Source of the DNA: Siphonodentalium dalli
Lineage: Eukaryota > Mollusca > Scaphopoda > Gadilida > Siphonodentaliidae
Direction: 5' to 3'
NCBI GenBank assembly: GCA_032622095.1
Contig: CP136061.1
Location: 5,094,734 to 5,158,733, forward strand
Length of the DNA: 64,000 nt
A program made the translations under genes and the position numbers. Below the pieces are notes generated by a model. The model worked only from the letters and a program-made list of their open reading frames with translations. It did no database searches and was not told where the DNA came from. Positions 21,891 to 32,745 of the stretch are shown in pieces; position 1 is the first letter of the stretch; each line of letters starts with the position of its first letter.

Positions 21891-22985
21891 TGTGTTGTTC
21901 TGGTTAAATCTTTTTAAAATAACTTGGCTTTTGATGCTTTTGCGCTCAGATTTTCCTGTACTTTAAAAAAAAAATTCCATTAGATGTGAAAATTGGTCAT
22001 AAATATTTATATTAATCCACTACTTCTATTGGCATATCATTACTATTAAATACAATCATTGCCGATGTGCCTACCGCACTGAGTTCTAGTTCCAATTAAG
22101 TCGGAATGAAGATAACCGCTATCTTGGACCGAGTCGCCAGGCCACTTAAAATAATTGTTCGTGGGATAACCCATATGGTGGACGTTCTATTTAAATAATT
22201 ACCAGTCCTCTCAGCCATGTATTGTACAGAATTCAGGGGGAAATGGTAGCCACCCATCGAGAGGTCACCCTGAGGATTCATATGAAGTTTGGTGATGATC
22301 AGATGAGGGATAAGCTCTACAGGGTGTGCTAAAGTATTTAGTGAAGCAAACAGTGACATCCAAGACGGCTGCCAGTGGCCATGGGTTTCATCTAAAAATC
22401 ATTCAAATTTGACAGCTCCCATCTGGAGGTGATCCTAGACCCATGTACTTAATATCGCTGAAATCGGTTAAAGTTTGTTTTAACATCTTTATGTTTTATT
22501 TTATTATGTTTTTTGTATATTCTATTTAAACCTGATACTTTTCATGTCATTGTGCATTGATAGATCCTTGATGAACACATTGAGCAAGCTGATCCATTGG
22601 TATCATCCCTCATTATTAACTGATGGTGAACTCAAACCCCATACCTATTACATAATTGAAGCATTTTTAAACCATGTTGTTCCATTATTTTGAAGAAAAT
22701 GACTACAGGAAAACATTTACGGTGCTAGGAAAAATTGTATTAGCCGGGCTGCTGAACCACCCACCCACCCCCGCCTATAGTGTTCTGAAAAAATTGCAGA
22801 CCACCCCCGCCTGGTCCTCTCTTGATATGTATAGCAGTGGTGGATCAGGATGTCCCCGACGCGGGAGCTATATATGATCCCAGAATTGGGGCTATATATG
22901 ATCCCGAAAGCTACCAGGCGGGGTGGCTAACTGAGCTATTTAAGTAAAACATTATAGTGTACCTTCTTGCCCTGATTATTCGACC
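21891..22985. other. no gene; repeat fragments
   Basis: Contains the 22131-22205 relative of 16731-16802 and a 22842-22915 stretch with two AGCTATATATGATCCC-type words. The open frames here have no family support. Confidence 0.4.
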
Positions 22986-23345
22986 GATACATTCAACTAA
23001 GTCCCTTGGCGATTTCGAGACCCCACGCCAAACAAGCATCATGATCGAACATGTTCTATATCAAACCTGTATATATGCCAGACGTGTCGCTTCTTGTGTT
23101 CATTCATTAATAAAATGCCAGATATCACACAAACTTGACTAATTTCAGCATCCGTAAGAGAAGACATGTTTTGGACTGGCCTTAAATGTCCTGATAGCAG
23201 ACAGTTTGACTTCGCTTATCAAGCATTGTTGTCCGGCCTGTTAACAATGAACCGCTCGCGCGCAGGTGATTAATGTTGTCAATTATTGGTGTGGCCATCT
23301 AAAATACATGTATTTTACATACAGAAATGACATGCATGTGTGTAT
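22986..23345 (+). repeat. dispersed repeat family, fullest copy
   Basis: Starts GATACATTCAACTAAGTCCC, continues GATTTCGAGACCCCACGC and ATCCGTAAGAGAAGACATGTTT, and ends with AACCGCTCGCGCGCAGGTGA and TACATACAGAAATGACATGC. Left-part copies occur at 20078 and 27210, and right-part copies at 20750 and 33747. No inverted termini or coding frame were identified, so the class is unknown. Confidence 0.75.
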
Positions 23346-23357
23346 CTCACCCTTACG

Positions 23358-24480
23358 GTGTCACATGTTTCGTCAAAAATATTTTCTACATCATCAATGA
23401 AAATCTTGAACAACGTAGGGGATAGATGAGATAAACCAATTCCCGCCGTTGTTTTAACAGAATAGTGGCTTGATTTGTAAAAAGAAGATAATGCGTCATA
23501 TATGTGACCATTAATTTCTACATGTTGCTATTTTTCGAATAACAACGATCCATCAACTGATTCAAACGCTTTCTGAAAATCAGCAAAAGCCGTATATAAA
23601 GGTGTTTTGTTTTCTTTATACCTATTAATGATAGTTCGTAATATAAAAGTGCTATCAATTGTGCTTGTCACTAGTTGTCAATTGCTTGTCACTAATTAAG
23701 TTATTTGCTTCAAGATACGAGTTTATTCGTGTGTTTATAACTTTGTTGAATAACTTATCAAAATTACTACTTAAAGCAATAGGTCTATAATTGATAGGGT
23801 CATGTCTATTGTCCTTATTATATAGTGTTTTGATTATTGACCCGCCCCAGGGTAATGACCTGAGTGTAAAACTGTGTTGAACAATGTTGTGACCTCGTCC
23901 AACATAAATGGAATTACTCATTTTAATAATTCATCTGAAATGTTATCTGGTCCACTAGTTTTGTAATTTTTAAGTTGATACAGGTTATCTAATATTTCGC
24001 CTTTAATTATATCATCATTGTTGAAATTTGTCAAAATGGTACTTTGTTCCACGGATTTTGATTGATATTCAATTAATTCGATTTTGGACATAGAAGTGTG
24101 TTTGTTTCATTGGATCCAAGTTATTATATTTTCCCTTCTTCGCTCGCATATTATTCACGATTCTCTAATAGTATTATTATATCTATCATGTTGTTTTCTT
24201 TTCATTTCCTTAATGACATTTTCCATTGCTTTTTATTTAACTTTTTACATTCCTCATCAAACCATAGTCAAGTCCGTTTACACCTATGTTTATCAAGGGA
24301 CACTACTTTTGTTGAGGCATTATTTATTGACTGGAGTATTTCATCTAAATCTCGAATCGCAATTTCCGTATCTGTGGGATCTGGCCCATACGAAGACATT
24401 TGGGAACATCATAAGTTTACTTCGCATGTGCGGCTGAAAAAAGCTTGCTTTGCTCTTTCGCTACCTTCTTTGTATCATTT
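23358..24480 (-). pseudogene. LINE reverse-transcriptase core, decayed
   Basis: Minus-strand pieces in coding order are: WFDEECKKLNKKQWKMSLRK (linker before RT, about 24265-24200), ILDNLYQLKNYKTSGPDNIS (about 23990-23945), DPINYRPIALSSNFDKLFNK (RT block 1, about 23800), YTAFADFQKAFESVDGSLLF (RT palm with the first catalytic Asp, about 23600-23540) and LSHLSPTLFKIFIDDVENIF (about 23425-23370). These follow the normal order of a LINE RT. Several stops and frameshifts separate them, and the second catalytic motif region is lost at the right-hand repeat. It is a dead copy; the EN domain and C-terminus are missing. Confidence 0.88.
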
Positions 24481-24514
24481 AGTATGTGTTAGTTGTTAAT
24501 GTGCCCACGTCTTG

Positions 24515-24518
<4 letters not shown>

Positions 24519-24565
<47 letters not shown>
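24519..24565. repeat. (TA)n microsatellite
   Basis: An uninterrupted run of about 47 bases of alternating TA. It lies just beyond the coding upstream edge of the LINE RT remnant. Confidence 0.97.
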
Positions 24566-24568
<3 letters not shown>

Positions 24569-25134
24569 CTGGAAATGACACAATTAAGCATATATCAGAT
24601 TACAGTTTATATGTATCATCTATCAGAGAGCATACCGTCAAGTTAACAGTTTTAATAATAGATTGTACTCACCACGACAGTAATAATTAACAGCAGATGT
24701 TTCATTTTGCCTCGACAGTTGATATACTCCGAGTTCGTATTGGCCATTCGTTGTTAGTGCGATACTAAAGACTGTTTACTTCCTCTTTGTGAGTTATATC
24801 TCTATGTTGTATAAATACACCAGGTTATAGCCTCACTCTAGTATGCTACCAAATGTTTCGAATTATCTCCATTCGTGTTCACTGAGCTATGGTTATTCAC
24901 CCGGGTATTATTGGATGCAGCACAGTTAGTTTGCACGCTAGTATGAACATCTGCACCATAATTACAATATTAGACGGCCTATATACGATACTGAACTATT
25001 GTAATACTAACTTATTCGTTTAGTCCGTGGGCAAAGTTTCAGAAGGGCTTTATTTTTGTTATGTCACTCCACTTTGTCCGAACAAAGGTTTCTTTATATC
25101 AAATTAAAGGCCATCATCTCCTGGATTAAAAAAT
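24566..25134. other. no gene seen
   Basis: AT-rich spacer with no recognisable feature. Confidence 0.4.
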
Positions 25135-25365
25135 ACGTGTTGCCAGGCTGGCAAAGTGTCAAAATATGGCGAAATTACGGGGGATAACAAATATTTGTTG
25201 CCAGGCTGGCAAAGTGTCAAAACATGGCGAAATTACGGGGGATAACAAATATTTGTTGCCAGGCTGGCAAAGTGTCAAAACATGGCGAAATTACGGGGGA
25301 TAACAAATATTTGTTGTCAGGCTGGCAAAGTGTCAAAACATGGCGAAATTACGGGGATAACGCCT
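25135..25365 (+). repeat. 58-bp minisatellite, four units
   Basis: Units share TGTTGCCAGGCTGGCAAAGT and GGCGAAATTACGGGGGATAA, with CCAGG at 25143, 25201, 25259 and (as TCAGG) 25317, an exact 58-bp period. Units 2 and 3 are identical. Each has a 15-base odd palindrome, TTGCCAGGCTGGCAA. Confidence 0.95.
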
Positions 25366-26892
25366 AGAATATAATAGTACCCAATTATTTGTCAGCGACC
25401 ATGGTGACAGTGAATGATGGACCATCACATTAAGAGTAGTCGAAATCGTTCTCTAAAATATAGTACTATACGATATAATATAAAATGGGTTCAAATTGTC
25501 GAAATGGTGCAAAAACAACTTAAATTAATTGTGTTTCCCCAACCTTTGAGCCCGGGTGTAATGTAACCAATACAGGTCCCGAACACATCAGCAATGATTA
25601 TTGTTTCAGTAGATATAAACATTGTTAAGCTAAGGATATGACATATTGTATATATTGCGTCAAACTTAACCCTACTCCATAAATTACGCAATAACACGGA
25701 TTTCGCCAAATATTCGCTACCGCTTTTGCGATGCCGGAAAATTGTACCAGTGTTTTTAGACAAACCTAATAGTGTTTTTAGACAAACACAATGTTATGGG
25801 GTACAATAAATTGAATAATTACGGGTTTATCTCTACTTTATTGTGAAAAATTAGTTTAAAAAAATGACGAAATGACAGGCAACATAAGCACAAACAAATG
25901 CCCCCCCCCCCCCCGTTATTATCAGTATAACATGAAGATTTCATGGTTTATGGCACTCTTTTTATATCAATGATACTCAGGAGGGACAACATGCGGCGAA
26001 TGCGTTCAGAATGGTGATCCAAGTTTATTCATAGACAGCGCACTCTGCGTGACAACGGAAGCACCCAAATTTTATTTTATCATTTAATCACCAACAGCCG
26101 TGACATATACCCCGAGCCAACACGTGGAAACCCCTCCCCTCTGCGGAATTGTAAAGACCCAATTATTGTCATAGGGCATGACATTCCACATAATTTAGGC
26201 ATGCTTGCCATCTGAGACGTTTCGCATTCTAATTGTATGGCACTTTTTATGTTTTTGTCTAAATTGTACATTTTGGCGGGGTAAGGTAGATAATTCCCCT
26301 AATAGTGGGCATATTGTTGATTATATCGAGGTGCAGTTGTTTTCAATTTGAAGGGGTGTTATATAATAGTGATATACAATCAACTTAAACAAGGATATAT
26401 TAATGTATTTTTCACAAATTTAAATCTAAATGATTTTTTTAATTTTGCGAACAGTGTGAAAAAGCCACAGTGACAGTGTCCCGATGGTCAACATGGTTTC
26501 AATGTCATGTCTATAGTTATTCTTCTATTTTTTGTAAATAGTAATGACTAAGGCAGTTTTATTATGAAGTACAATGAGCATAAATAAAACAATCTGACTC
26601 ACAGATGGAATGTTAATGTGCCAATTGTCTTTTTGTTAGAAATGTTGATGGGGTGAGGGTGAGTAATTTGGTCATACCAGGTCATTCTCCTGGAATGTCT
26701 AATATGGAAATGGTCTTGTGGAGTAAATTGCTTATACTTCCCTAAAATGTACCAATATACAAAATTCTAATACACTTGTGCCAATATACCCCATGAAACA
26801 TTAAATATTTGCGGGGGGTTAATTTTCGATAAACTGTCGCAAAGTGTAGTCAGATTCACAGCTTCAATGTTAGATATTCATACGCGCCATTA
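25366..26892. other. no gene; homopolymer C run
   Basis: AT-rich. It contains a C14 tract at 25901-25914. Short frames at 25491-25763 and 26080-26271 (minus) have no family signature. Confidence 0.4.
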
Positions 26893-27141
26893 TTAACAGC
26901 AGCTGATTTCAAAGTCTCGTCCATCCGGCTCGCTCACAGTTCCTCTCCACGACGTCACATTTACGCAGTACACACCGACGACGTTACGGGGTAGATGCAT
27001 AGAGCTGGCATCCGGTCTACTGACTTCCGTTACTAGCTCGTTGCTATATAAGCAACACAGTGGCGTCGCTTTTGTAGAAAATTGGCAGTCAATACATTCA
27101 CCCTGTATACGTGTACTTTCATAAATCACAAAACACCACAC
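26893..27141 (-). CDS. unrecognised open frame, possible exon
   Basis: An 82-codon minus-strand frame, less AT-biased than its surroundings, containing IQGECIDCQFSTKATPLCCL and NVVGVYCVNVTSWRGTVSEP. It is Cys-rich (seven) with a possible N-glycosylation site in NVTS. I recognise no family. The plus strand of the same stretch carries a TATATAAG box near 27044 and a GACGTCAC word near 26950, so this could instead be a GC-rich promoter-like region. Coding status is uncertain. Confidence 0.18.
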   Translation of the reverse strand: MWCFVIYESTRIQGECIDCQFSTKATPLCCLYSNELVTEVSRPDASSMHLPRNVVGVYCVNVTSWRGTVSEPDGRDFEISCC

Positions 27142-27209
27142 CGTTATATCCCATAAATATCATTGTCTCGATATCATTTGACCAAATATCTTGACATGAA
27201 AGCGTGACA

Positions 27210-27400
27210 GATACATTCAACTAAGTCCCTTGGCGATTTGAATATATCGAGACCCCACGCTAAACAAGCACCATGGTCGAAAATGTTCTATATCAAGCCT
27301 GCATATGCCAGACTAATTACCGCATCCATAAGAGAAGACATGTTTAGGACTGACCTTAATTGTCCAGCTAGCAGACAGTTTGACTTCGCTCATCACTACT
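27210..27400 (+). repeat. dispersed repeat, left part
   Basis: GATACATTCAACTAAGTCCC, CGAGACCCCACGCTAAACAA, AGAGAAGACATGTTTAGGAC and GCAGACAGTTTGACTTCGCT match the left two-thirds of 22986-23240. The 27238-27492 frame translates this repeat. Confidence 0.78.
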
Positions 27401-27666
27401 CACTTGTTTTGTCTGTTAAAGTCGCCGCCGCGAAAATTCTCAATATATGTTCATTTATTCATATTTGTATTAAATTATGCACACTTATTTAAGAAAACAA
27501 TCCCCCACTGTCTGAAAACTACGAGTGTTTAAGACTGTGGGTGGCTGGGTGATAGCCTGATGCCTCACTTCATTATCTACTTTGACGGATCCATGCAGTT
27601 ATTTGCGAGAAAGCGTGTCATAGGGGACCCCTGGGATTTCCCACAGTATGGCGGACAGCAACAATT

Positions 27667-28489
27667 TTGCGATCTGATTCTTCCTCGTCTGATTCGCCTG
27701 CAGAAGACACTTTAAATTTGACAATGGGAGCGTGCATGCACATGAAGACCAGCACTCCGAATTACATGGTGTATGGGGAACTGGGCAGATACCCATTGGC
27801 CATAATGGCAAAGCAGAGAATAGTAAGCTACTGGTCGAGACTCATGACGGGAGAGGGGTCCGTTCTGGCCAAGAAACTATATGATATCTTGTTTCGTCTT
27901 ATGGAACACGACAGTAAACTCTTTAGACATATTAACATTACTAAAACAATAATACACTCAGCTGGTTTCGGCGTGGCATGGTCGAACCAGGCACAGTTAA
28001 TAGACAGCCAGAAAAAAGACATAACCAAAACTTTGATTGACCAGTTTACTCAGCAATGGTGGTTAGATATAGAATCGTCATCACGAGGAATATTTTACAA
28101 AGAACTGAAGTCAACCCTCCGCTTAGAAAACTATATTATCGATTTCCCCTTCAGTCTGAGAAAATATTTGATAAAAATACGTACATGCAATCATAGATTG
28201 GAAGTAGAAACAAGTAGATGGGGAAAGCGAGGAGCAAAAAGAGATTTATGTAGCTTGTGCAAAAAATGAACTGGGTGATGAATACCATTTTGTTATGAAG
28301 TGCGCCAACTTGAGGCACCTGCGGGTAAAATACATATCCGAACACTATTGGAACCCACCTTCTAAGAAAAAGTTTTACGAGCTACTGACAAAGTCTGGTC
28401 GCGTTGACTTGAGAAAATTAACATTTTTTCTGAAATTAGCGTTCAAATATAGAAATAGAAATTTAGAGCTGAATACATTTTATTAATGT
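27667..28489 (+). pseudogene. LINE RT C-terminal region with frameshift
   Basis: The 27667-28269 frame carries STPNYMVYGELGRYPLAIMA, KQRIVSYWSRLMTGEGSVLA, LRKYLIKIRTCNHRLEVETS and KRDLCSLCKK. After a frame change at an A-run (about 28260-28268) the reading continues NELGDEYHFVMKCANLRHLR and ends with FLKLAFKYRNRNLEL before a stop at about 28486. Together they form the ELGRYPL...YW...L, IR...H.L..E, CxxC...E.HF...C tail of a LINE protein. The RT core is missing, so this is a 5'-truncated insertion. The single indel at an A-run could be decay or an assembly error. Confidence 0.87.
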
Positions 28490-28902
28490 TATTGAAATAT
28501 CAAGTCAAAATGTTATGGCTGCTGTTGTTGTTGTTGTTGTTGTTAGTATTATATTAGTATTGATATAAGACATCCTCGAAAAGTATCCTGATAGAACGTA
28601 TTAGATGAATATAAAAACGACGATAATGAGGACTGACGATTGTTAACAGAGAGACTACCGCCATATCTATCGACCAATCTTCTTCTATCTTCTTCTATCT
28701 TATTCTTCTTCTTATCTTCTTCTTCTTTTCCTCTCATTATTTTCCTCTTCTTCTTTTTCTGTCTGCTTCTTCTTCATTTTCTGTGTTCTTTTATGTATAT
28801 GTATATATTTCGCACTAAGCACCTTGTAAATATTGCACATCTCGCCAGTTACATGTGAACTCATGTCTTAGAGATTAAAGCATAGCATAGCATAGCATAG
28901 CA
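28490..28902 (+). mobile_element. LINE 3' untranslated region and tail
   Basis: Follows the LINE C-terminal frame. It contains a (TTG)n run at 28520-28544, a polypyrimidine tract at about 28677-28787 rich in TTCTTC, and a terminal AGAGATTAAAG followed by (CATAG)n at 28877-28902. Short tandem repeats at the very 3' end are common in LINEs of the CR1/L2 group, so this is probably the true 3' end. Confidence 0.6.
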
Positions 28903-29439
28903 CGAGCCGGAATTACCACAAAATCACCATTGTGTGAGACCATCAAACGAGCCAGACCTTGAATGGCGAAGAGATGAAAATCGCGTACGATGGCGTACGA
29001 TGGTGAGTCACTGAGTGTCTATTAAAAATGTCGCGGTCACTGGCAAAACATGTGAAAATAAAATTGAAGTTAATACCAGCGAAAACCCCCTTTATTCGAG
29101 CGGACATGTGTAATACTCATAATGCATACTCAATACATCGAAATATGAAATATAATTCAAGGAAAAGTTGTGTGTCTGCCGAAATGTTAGTCTAAAATTA
29201 TAGTAATTGTTTTACTAAAAATGTCAATTTTGTGATGTATTGAAATTCTGGACTCGACCACTGCCAGTCCATGGCTGCTCACGGATTGACATTGGATTCA
29301 GCTATCAGTATCAGTACTATCACAATCAGTGACAGTGTTTGCACTGGCTAAAAACATAAATAATAATTTGCCAAAAATGAGCTAACTCTTGATTTGTGAC
29401 ATTGTCCAAGAAAAAAAGTGTCTTGAATATTCAACATGT
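28903..29439. other. no gene seen
   Basis: AT-rich, with the small direct repeat TCGCGTACGATGGCGTACGA at 28980. Nothing else was recognised. Confidence 0.4.
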
Positions 29440-29645
29440 TAATTGTTATCTCGACACATCTTGCGATCCTGACATCTAAAGCTCTGAACATATTACTAGT
29501 ACCTCGCGATATTATCTTGAGATCTATCATAATTTCTTGAGATCTTGCCGTATGATCTCAAGAAAATATGTTAATATCTCAAGATTCTTTTCTCGAAATC
29601 TCGTGAGAGTCGAGATAATATCTCGATGGATATATTTTCTATAAC
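29440..29645. repeat. ATCTCGAGATAATATCTC-like degenerate repeats
   Basis: Loose alternation of words such as TATCTCGA, ATCTTGAGATC, ATCTCAAGA and TCGAGATAATATCTCGA in both orientations, giving overlapping imperfect palindromes. It may be an old foldback element. Confidence 0.6.
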
Positions 29646-29959
29646 AGTATATGGTACATTGTATATCATTTTGAAGACAGATTCATTGTGGTCCAAGTGA
29701 GATGATTAATCATATTCATGGGTTCACGTGACTGCCGGGGTTCTATATATGTACATGTAGTATGTCTTTTGAATGCAAATCTGTTACGGTACCGGTATAG
29801 AAGAGCAACATGAGGTATCTCGGATTCTCGATCCAAAACAGCATCAACCCAACCAATTTCCCAAGCTGTTGTGGACTGAGAAGACTTGGTCTATACATGC
29901 CAATATATGCTATTTCTGAATATATAGTCATGGAACGGAAAGAAATCAACTTTCCAAGA
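29646..29959. other. no gene seen
   Basis: Contains short frames on both strands without family signature. Confidence 0.35.
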
Positions 29960-30545
29960 AAATGTTGTTTGAGTCAGTATTTGGGGTGGGAGAAAGATAC
30001 CAGGGTTTATTATCGCCCCCACTCCCCAACCGAGCAGCTACTTATGACAAAAATGAACTTGTTATTTTATTGCTTATTTTGCTTTATACAGTCATGAAAT
30101 GGCGAGAGATACTCAGGCCTCGGTATTTCCCCCTCCCACCCCAAACCCTGACTCAATAAATATTTTCTCGATTAATTTTAATTTCTCGCCATTTCATGAC
30201 TATATAAAGCGATATACATGTAAGTGATAAATCATAATATATTTTTGTACTCATATGTAGCTGCTGGTTTTTTGGGGAGTGGAATATTAAAGCCTGTGTA
30301 ATTTCTCCCCACCCCAAATCCAGAATCAATCAAAATTTTAATGGATATATAGGGCAATATATGCGATTAAATAATTAGTTTATTTTTGTCATATACTCAT
30401 ATGTAGATGCTGGGTGTGGGGGATACTCAGACATGGGTATCTAATCCCCCCTCTCCACCCAAATCCTGCCTCAAACAACTTTTTCTTGTAACATGTTAAT
30501 TTATCGCCATTTAATCACTATAACATCAAAATAAATAAGCAATAA
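29960..30545. repeat. degenerate tandem/inverted repeats with GGGGTGGGAG motif
   Basis: Two or three diverged units, each with CATATGTAG(A/C)TGCTGG, a G-rich GTGGGGG-type stretch, a CCCCCTC-CACCC stretch and a CCTGACTCAA-type end. Within the first unit, ACAGTCATGAAATGGCGAGA and TCTCGCCATTTCATGACTAT are inverted, as are GAGTCAGTATTTGGGGTGGG and CCCACCCCAAACCCTGACTC. Confidence 0.7.
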
Positions 30546-31158
30546 ATTAATACATGTACATTTATATTTTGTCATATGTTGAATTCTCGGTGGGTTTGAG
30601 CATTTGACAGACTGAATATAGTAAAAAGGGGGAGATGTCATGTACATCAGGTACACAAACCATAAGTCGTGAATCCTTAAAACAAGATATTAACAGACCT
30701 GGATAATGAAATAGATACCTGGTAAACAATTCAGCACGTATAACACCTGATAACAAATTTGTGTGGAAACTGATCCAAGATACATGTATCCATGAGAACA
30801 AGTGGACGGACAGACGCATGTCCACTGTCATTCATCAGAACATACAGCAATGACCTAAACATTCAACCCCTTAACAGCAGAACTGTGGTTAACTTTTAAG
30901 GATTTAGTCCGAAATATGGCTTGTTGGCAAGTTGTTGCCATTCATGAGAGCTTTCCGATGAATTTCAACAAGCCATAGTTCCGACTGAATCTTGAAAAAT
31001 TACCTATAATTCTGATGTGGTTGAGGGGTCGATTATTTGGGACATTACTGTTTTTCGAGTTTGTTACACATTTGTCAAAGTATGCATCAACAAAATTGAG
31101 GAATTGAATGTTAACTCTGAGTTGTTCCATAATACATATATTTCCCTTGTCATTTCAG
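30546..31158 (+). other. upstream flank or intron of the P2X7-like exon
   Basis: No exon was identified. The last bases, CCCTTGTCATTTCAG, form a good 3' splice acceptor at 31157-31158, so at least the right end is probably intronic. The minus-strand frames here lack family support. Confidence 0.45.
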
Positions 31159-31575
31159 GTGTTCATGCGGCCTATGTACAGTGATGGAGACTACCTGTAA
31201 GTGCAGATGTTGCCATGAGATTGAAAAAGTTGAGGCCAAGCTGAAGAATGTGACAAAAGCGTTTTCAGAGGAGAACGACACTTCAAATTTATCACGGAGA
31301 CTGTCCCCTTCAGGAGTGTGTGCCTGGACCCATGGCTACTTGAAGTTGCATGGTTAGGATACCAGCAACAGTATAGTCATCCGTTTAATGGACCTCTGCA
31401 CAACAAATACAGGCATATAGCAAACAGACAGTTTATTCGGTGGTGCTATGGCTACCTTGGTTTGCATAACCGCAGAAATCTTCCATCGTGTGTTGTGAAT
31501 GGCATCAGGCATGCTTTCCCAAATGATGGTGGAAATTACAGGGACTTTCGTTTGCCCGAGCTGGAGATTGAATGA
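31159..31575 (+). pseudogene. P2X7-like C-terminal domain, terminal exon with frame break
   Basis: After the AG acceptor the frame reads CSCGLCTVMETTCKCRCCHE then IEKVEAKLKNVTKAF. After an indel at about 31278-31292 a second frame reads FITETVPFRSVCLDPWLLEV, AWLGYQQQYSHPFNGPLHNK, YRHIANRQFIRWCYGYLGLH, RRNLPSCVVNGIRHAFPN and ends at TGA 31573-31575. This order (CxCGxC, CCxEI, xITE, VCLD..LL..AW..Y, YRHIA.RQF.RW..G.LG, LPSCVV..IR..FP) is the zinc-binding cytoplasmic 'ballast' domain of P2X7, found in many invertebrate proteins without the channel. The Cys usually before ITE is Phe. The frame break plus that substitution suggest a pseudogene, but a sequencing indel is possible. No upstream exon was found. 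Confidence 0.85.
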
Positions 31576-31648
31576 ATACATGAATGAAATCTTAACATAT
31601 TATTGTTACAATGTATCTCCCTAATCTTCATCTCCCATAAAATTCATC

Positions 31649-31654
31649 AATAAA
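31649..31654 (+). promoter_or_regulatory. AATAAA polyadenylation signal candidate
   Basis: The first AATAAA lies 74 bases after the stop of the P2X7-like frame, a reasonable 3' UTR distance for a short terminal exon. No downstream element was assessed. Confidence 0.4.
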
Positions 31655-31679
31655 ATACCAAAGTGTTACTAACCAAATG

Positions 31680-31907
31680 GCAAACTTTCAAGTAAGTGGC
31701 GCTCAGAAATGGGTTAACTCTTCTTGTGAGTAGAATCTCTCAGGTCATGGTCCATTTGCTACATGTCACATCTTTGTATCTCACATAGTACTAACCTATT
31801 GTTATGAAATGTATCAAAGATGGGACACATGGCGAATGGAGCATGACCGGAGAGTTTCTACTCACAAAATTAACACATTACTGATCGCCACTTACTTGAA
31901 AGTTTGC
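31680..31907. repeat. 228-bp foldback element A
   Basis: GCAAACTTTCAAGTAAGTGG at the left and its inverse ending at 31907 bound an imperfect palindrome. Inner paired words include CAGGTCATGGTCCATTTGC and GCGAATGGAGCATGACCGG. The loop holds ATTGTTATGAAATGTATCAA, shared with the next foldback. Confidence 0.88.
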
Positions 31908-31920
31908 TTTTTTCAGATTT

Positions 31921-32082
31921 AGATTTTTTTCTGGAGAATGAACACACAAAAAAGTAAGTTATCCCCAGACAGAAATCACTCTATCTCCCATGTTAATAAT
32001 CTAATTGTTATGAAATTTATCAAAGTGATTTATGTCAGGGGGTAACTTACTTTTTATGTGTTCGTTCTCCAGAAAAAAATCT
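31921..32082. repeat. 162-bp foldback element B
   Basis: AGATTTTTTTCTGGAGAATG at the left and CTCCAGAAAAAAATCT at the right are inverse. Pairing continues through AAGTAAGTTA / TAACTTACTT. The loop has ATTGTTATGAAATTTATCAA, a close match to the loop of element A. Confidence 0.9.
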
Positions 32083-32479
32083 ATTTCATGACAGGGGTTA
32101 GACTAAAACATGCGGAATGAAAACTGGTATTTTCTTGATTCAACTAATAATTGGCATATTTACCCGGGAATTACCCGATAGAAGATTAACTATTTGGCAT
32201 CACCAACAACAAAATGACATTCAATATGTTTCAGCAAAAACATAATTTAACCCTTCCATCGTTCAGTAGTTCCAAAGGAAATGTTCAGATAATATATTCA
32301 ACAAATGACCTGAACTTATTATCTAAATTTTAACCACCATTGAATAATGAATTACAAGATGAGGTACCCGGTGTAACACTTCATCTCCCCCATGATATCT
32401 CCCCCCCCCCCCCCCCACCCAGGATAGTTCCCTCCCCATATATGACTAAAAATAGTTTCACTCATTTGATAACGTTTGA
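32083..32479. other. no gene; C16 tract
   Basis: AT-rich, with a run of 16 C at 32401-32416. Confidence 0.45.
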
Positions 32480-32745
32480 CCCTGGAATGGCCAGAAAATA
32501 GTTTGATATATAATTTTGTTTTTATTTAAAAAAAAATTATTTTCAAGTGACAAATTTTTTCCACACTTTTCATAGTTTGATCCTGAAATGGGCAGAAATG
32601 TTTTTTTTATAATTCTCTTTTTTTATTAAAATATATTTTTGTCCAAGCGGACAAAATTTTTAATCACACAATTGATTATTTGATCCTGAAATGGCGAGAA
32701 AAATGATTTTTGAGAATTAAATTTGTTTTTATTTAATTTCATTTT
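32480..32745 (+). repeat. about 90-105-bp degenerate tandem repeats
   Basis: Three units share TTTGA(C/T)CCTG(G/A)AATGG..AGAAA at about 32487, 32577 and 32679, each followed by an A/T-rich tail with TTTTTATT. The 32723-33004 frame begins in this tail and has no family signature. Confidence 0.72.

Noticed and set aside
24084-24499. Two overlapping plus-strand frames of 117 and 133 codons
   Set aside because: They are antisense to the LINE RT linker remnant, which has recognisable motifs on the minus strand.
26893-27180. Promoter with TATA box near 27044 and a GACGTCAC site near 26950
   Set aside because: The words are present, but no downstream gene on the plus strand is recognisable. It is kept only as a remark in the open-frame entry.
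28640-28858. Ser/Leu/Phe-rich plus frame
   Set aside because: It is produced by the polypyrimidine tract in the LINE 3' region.
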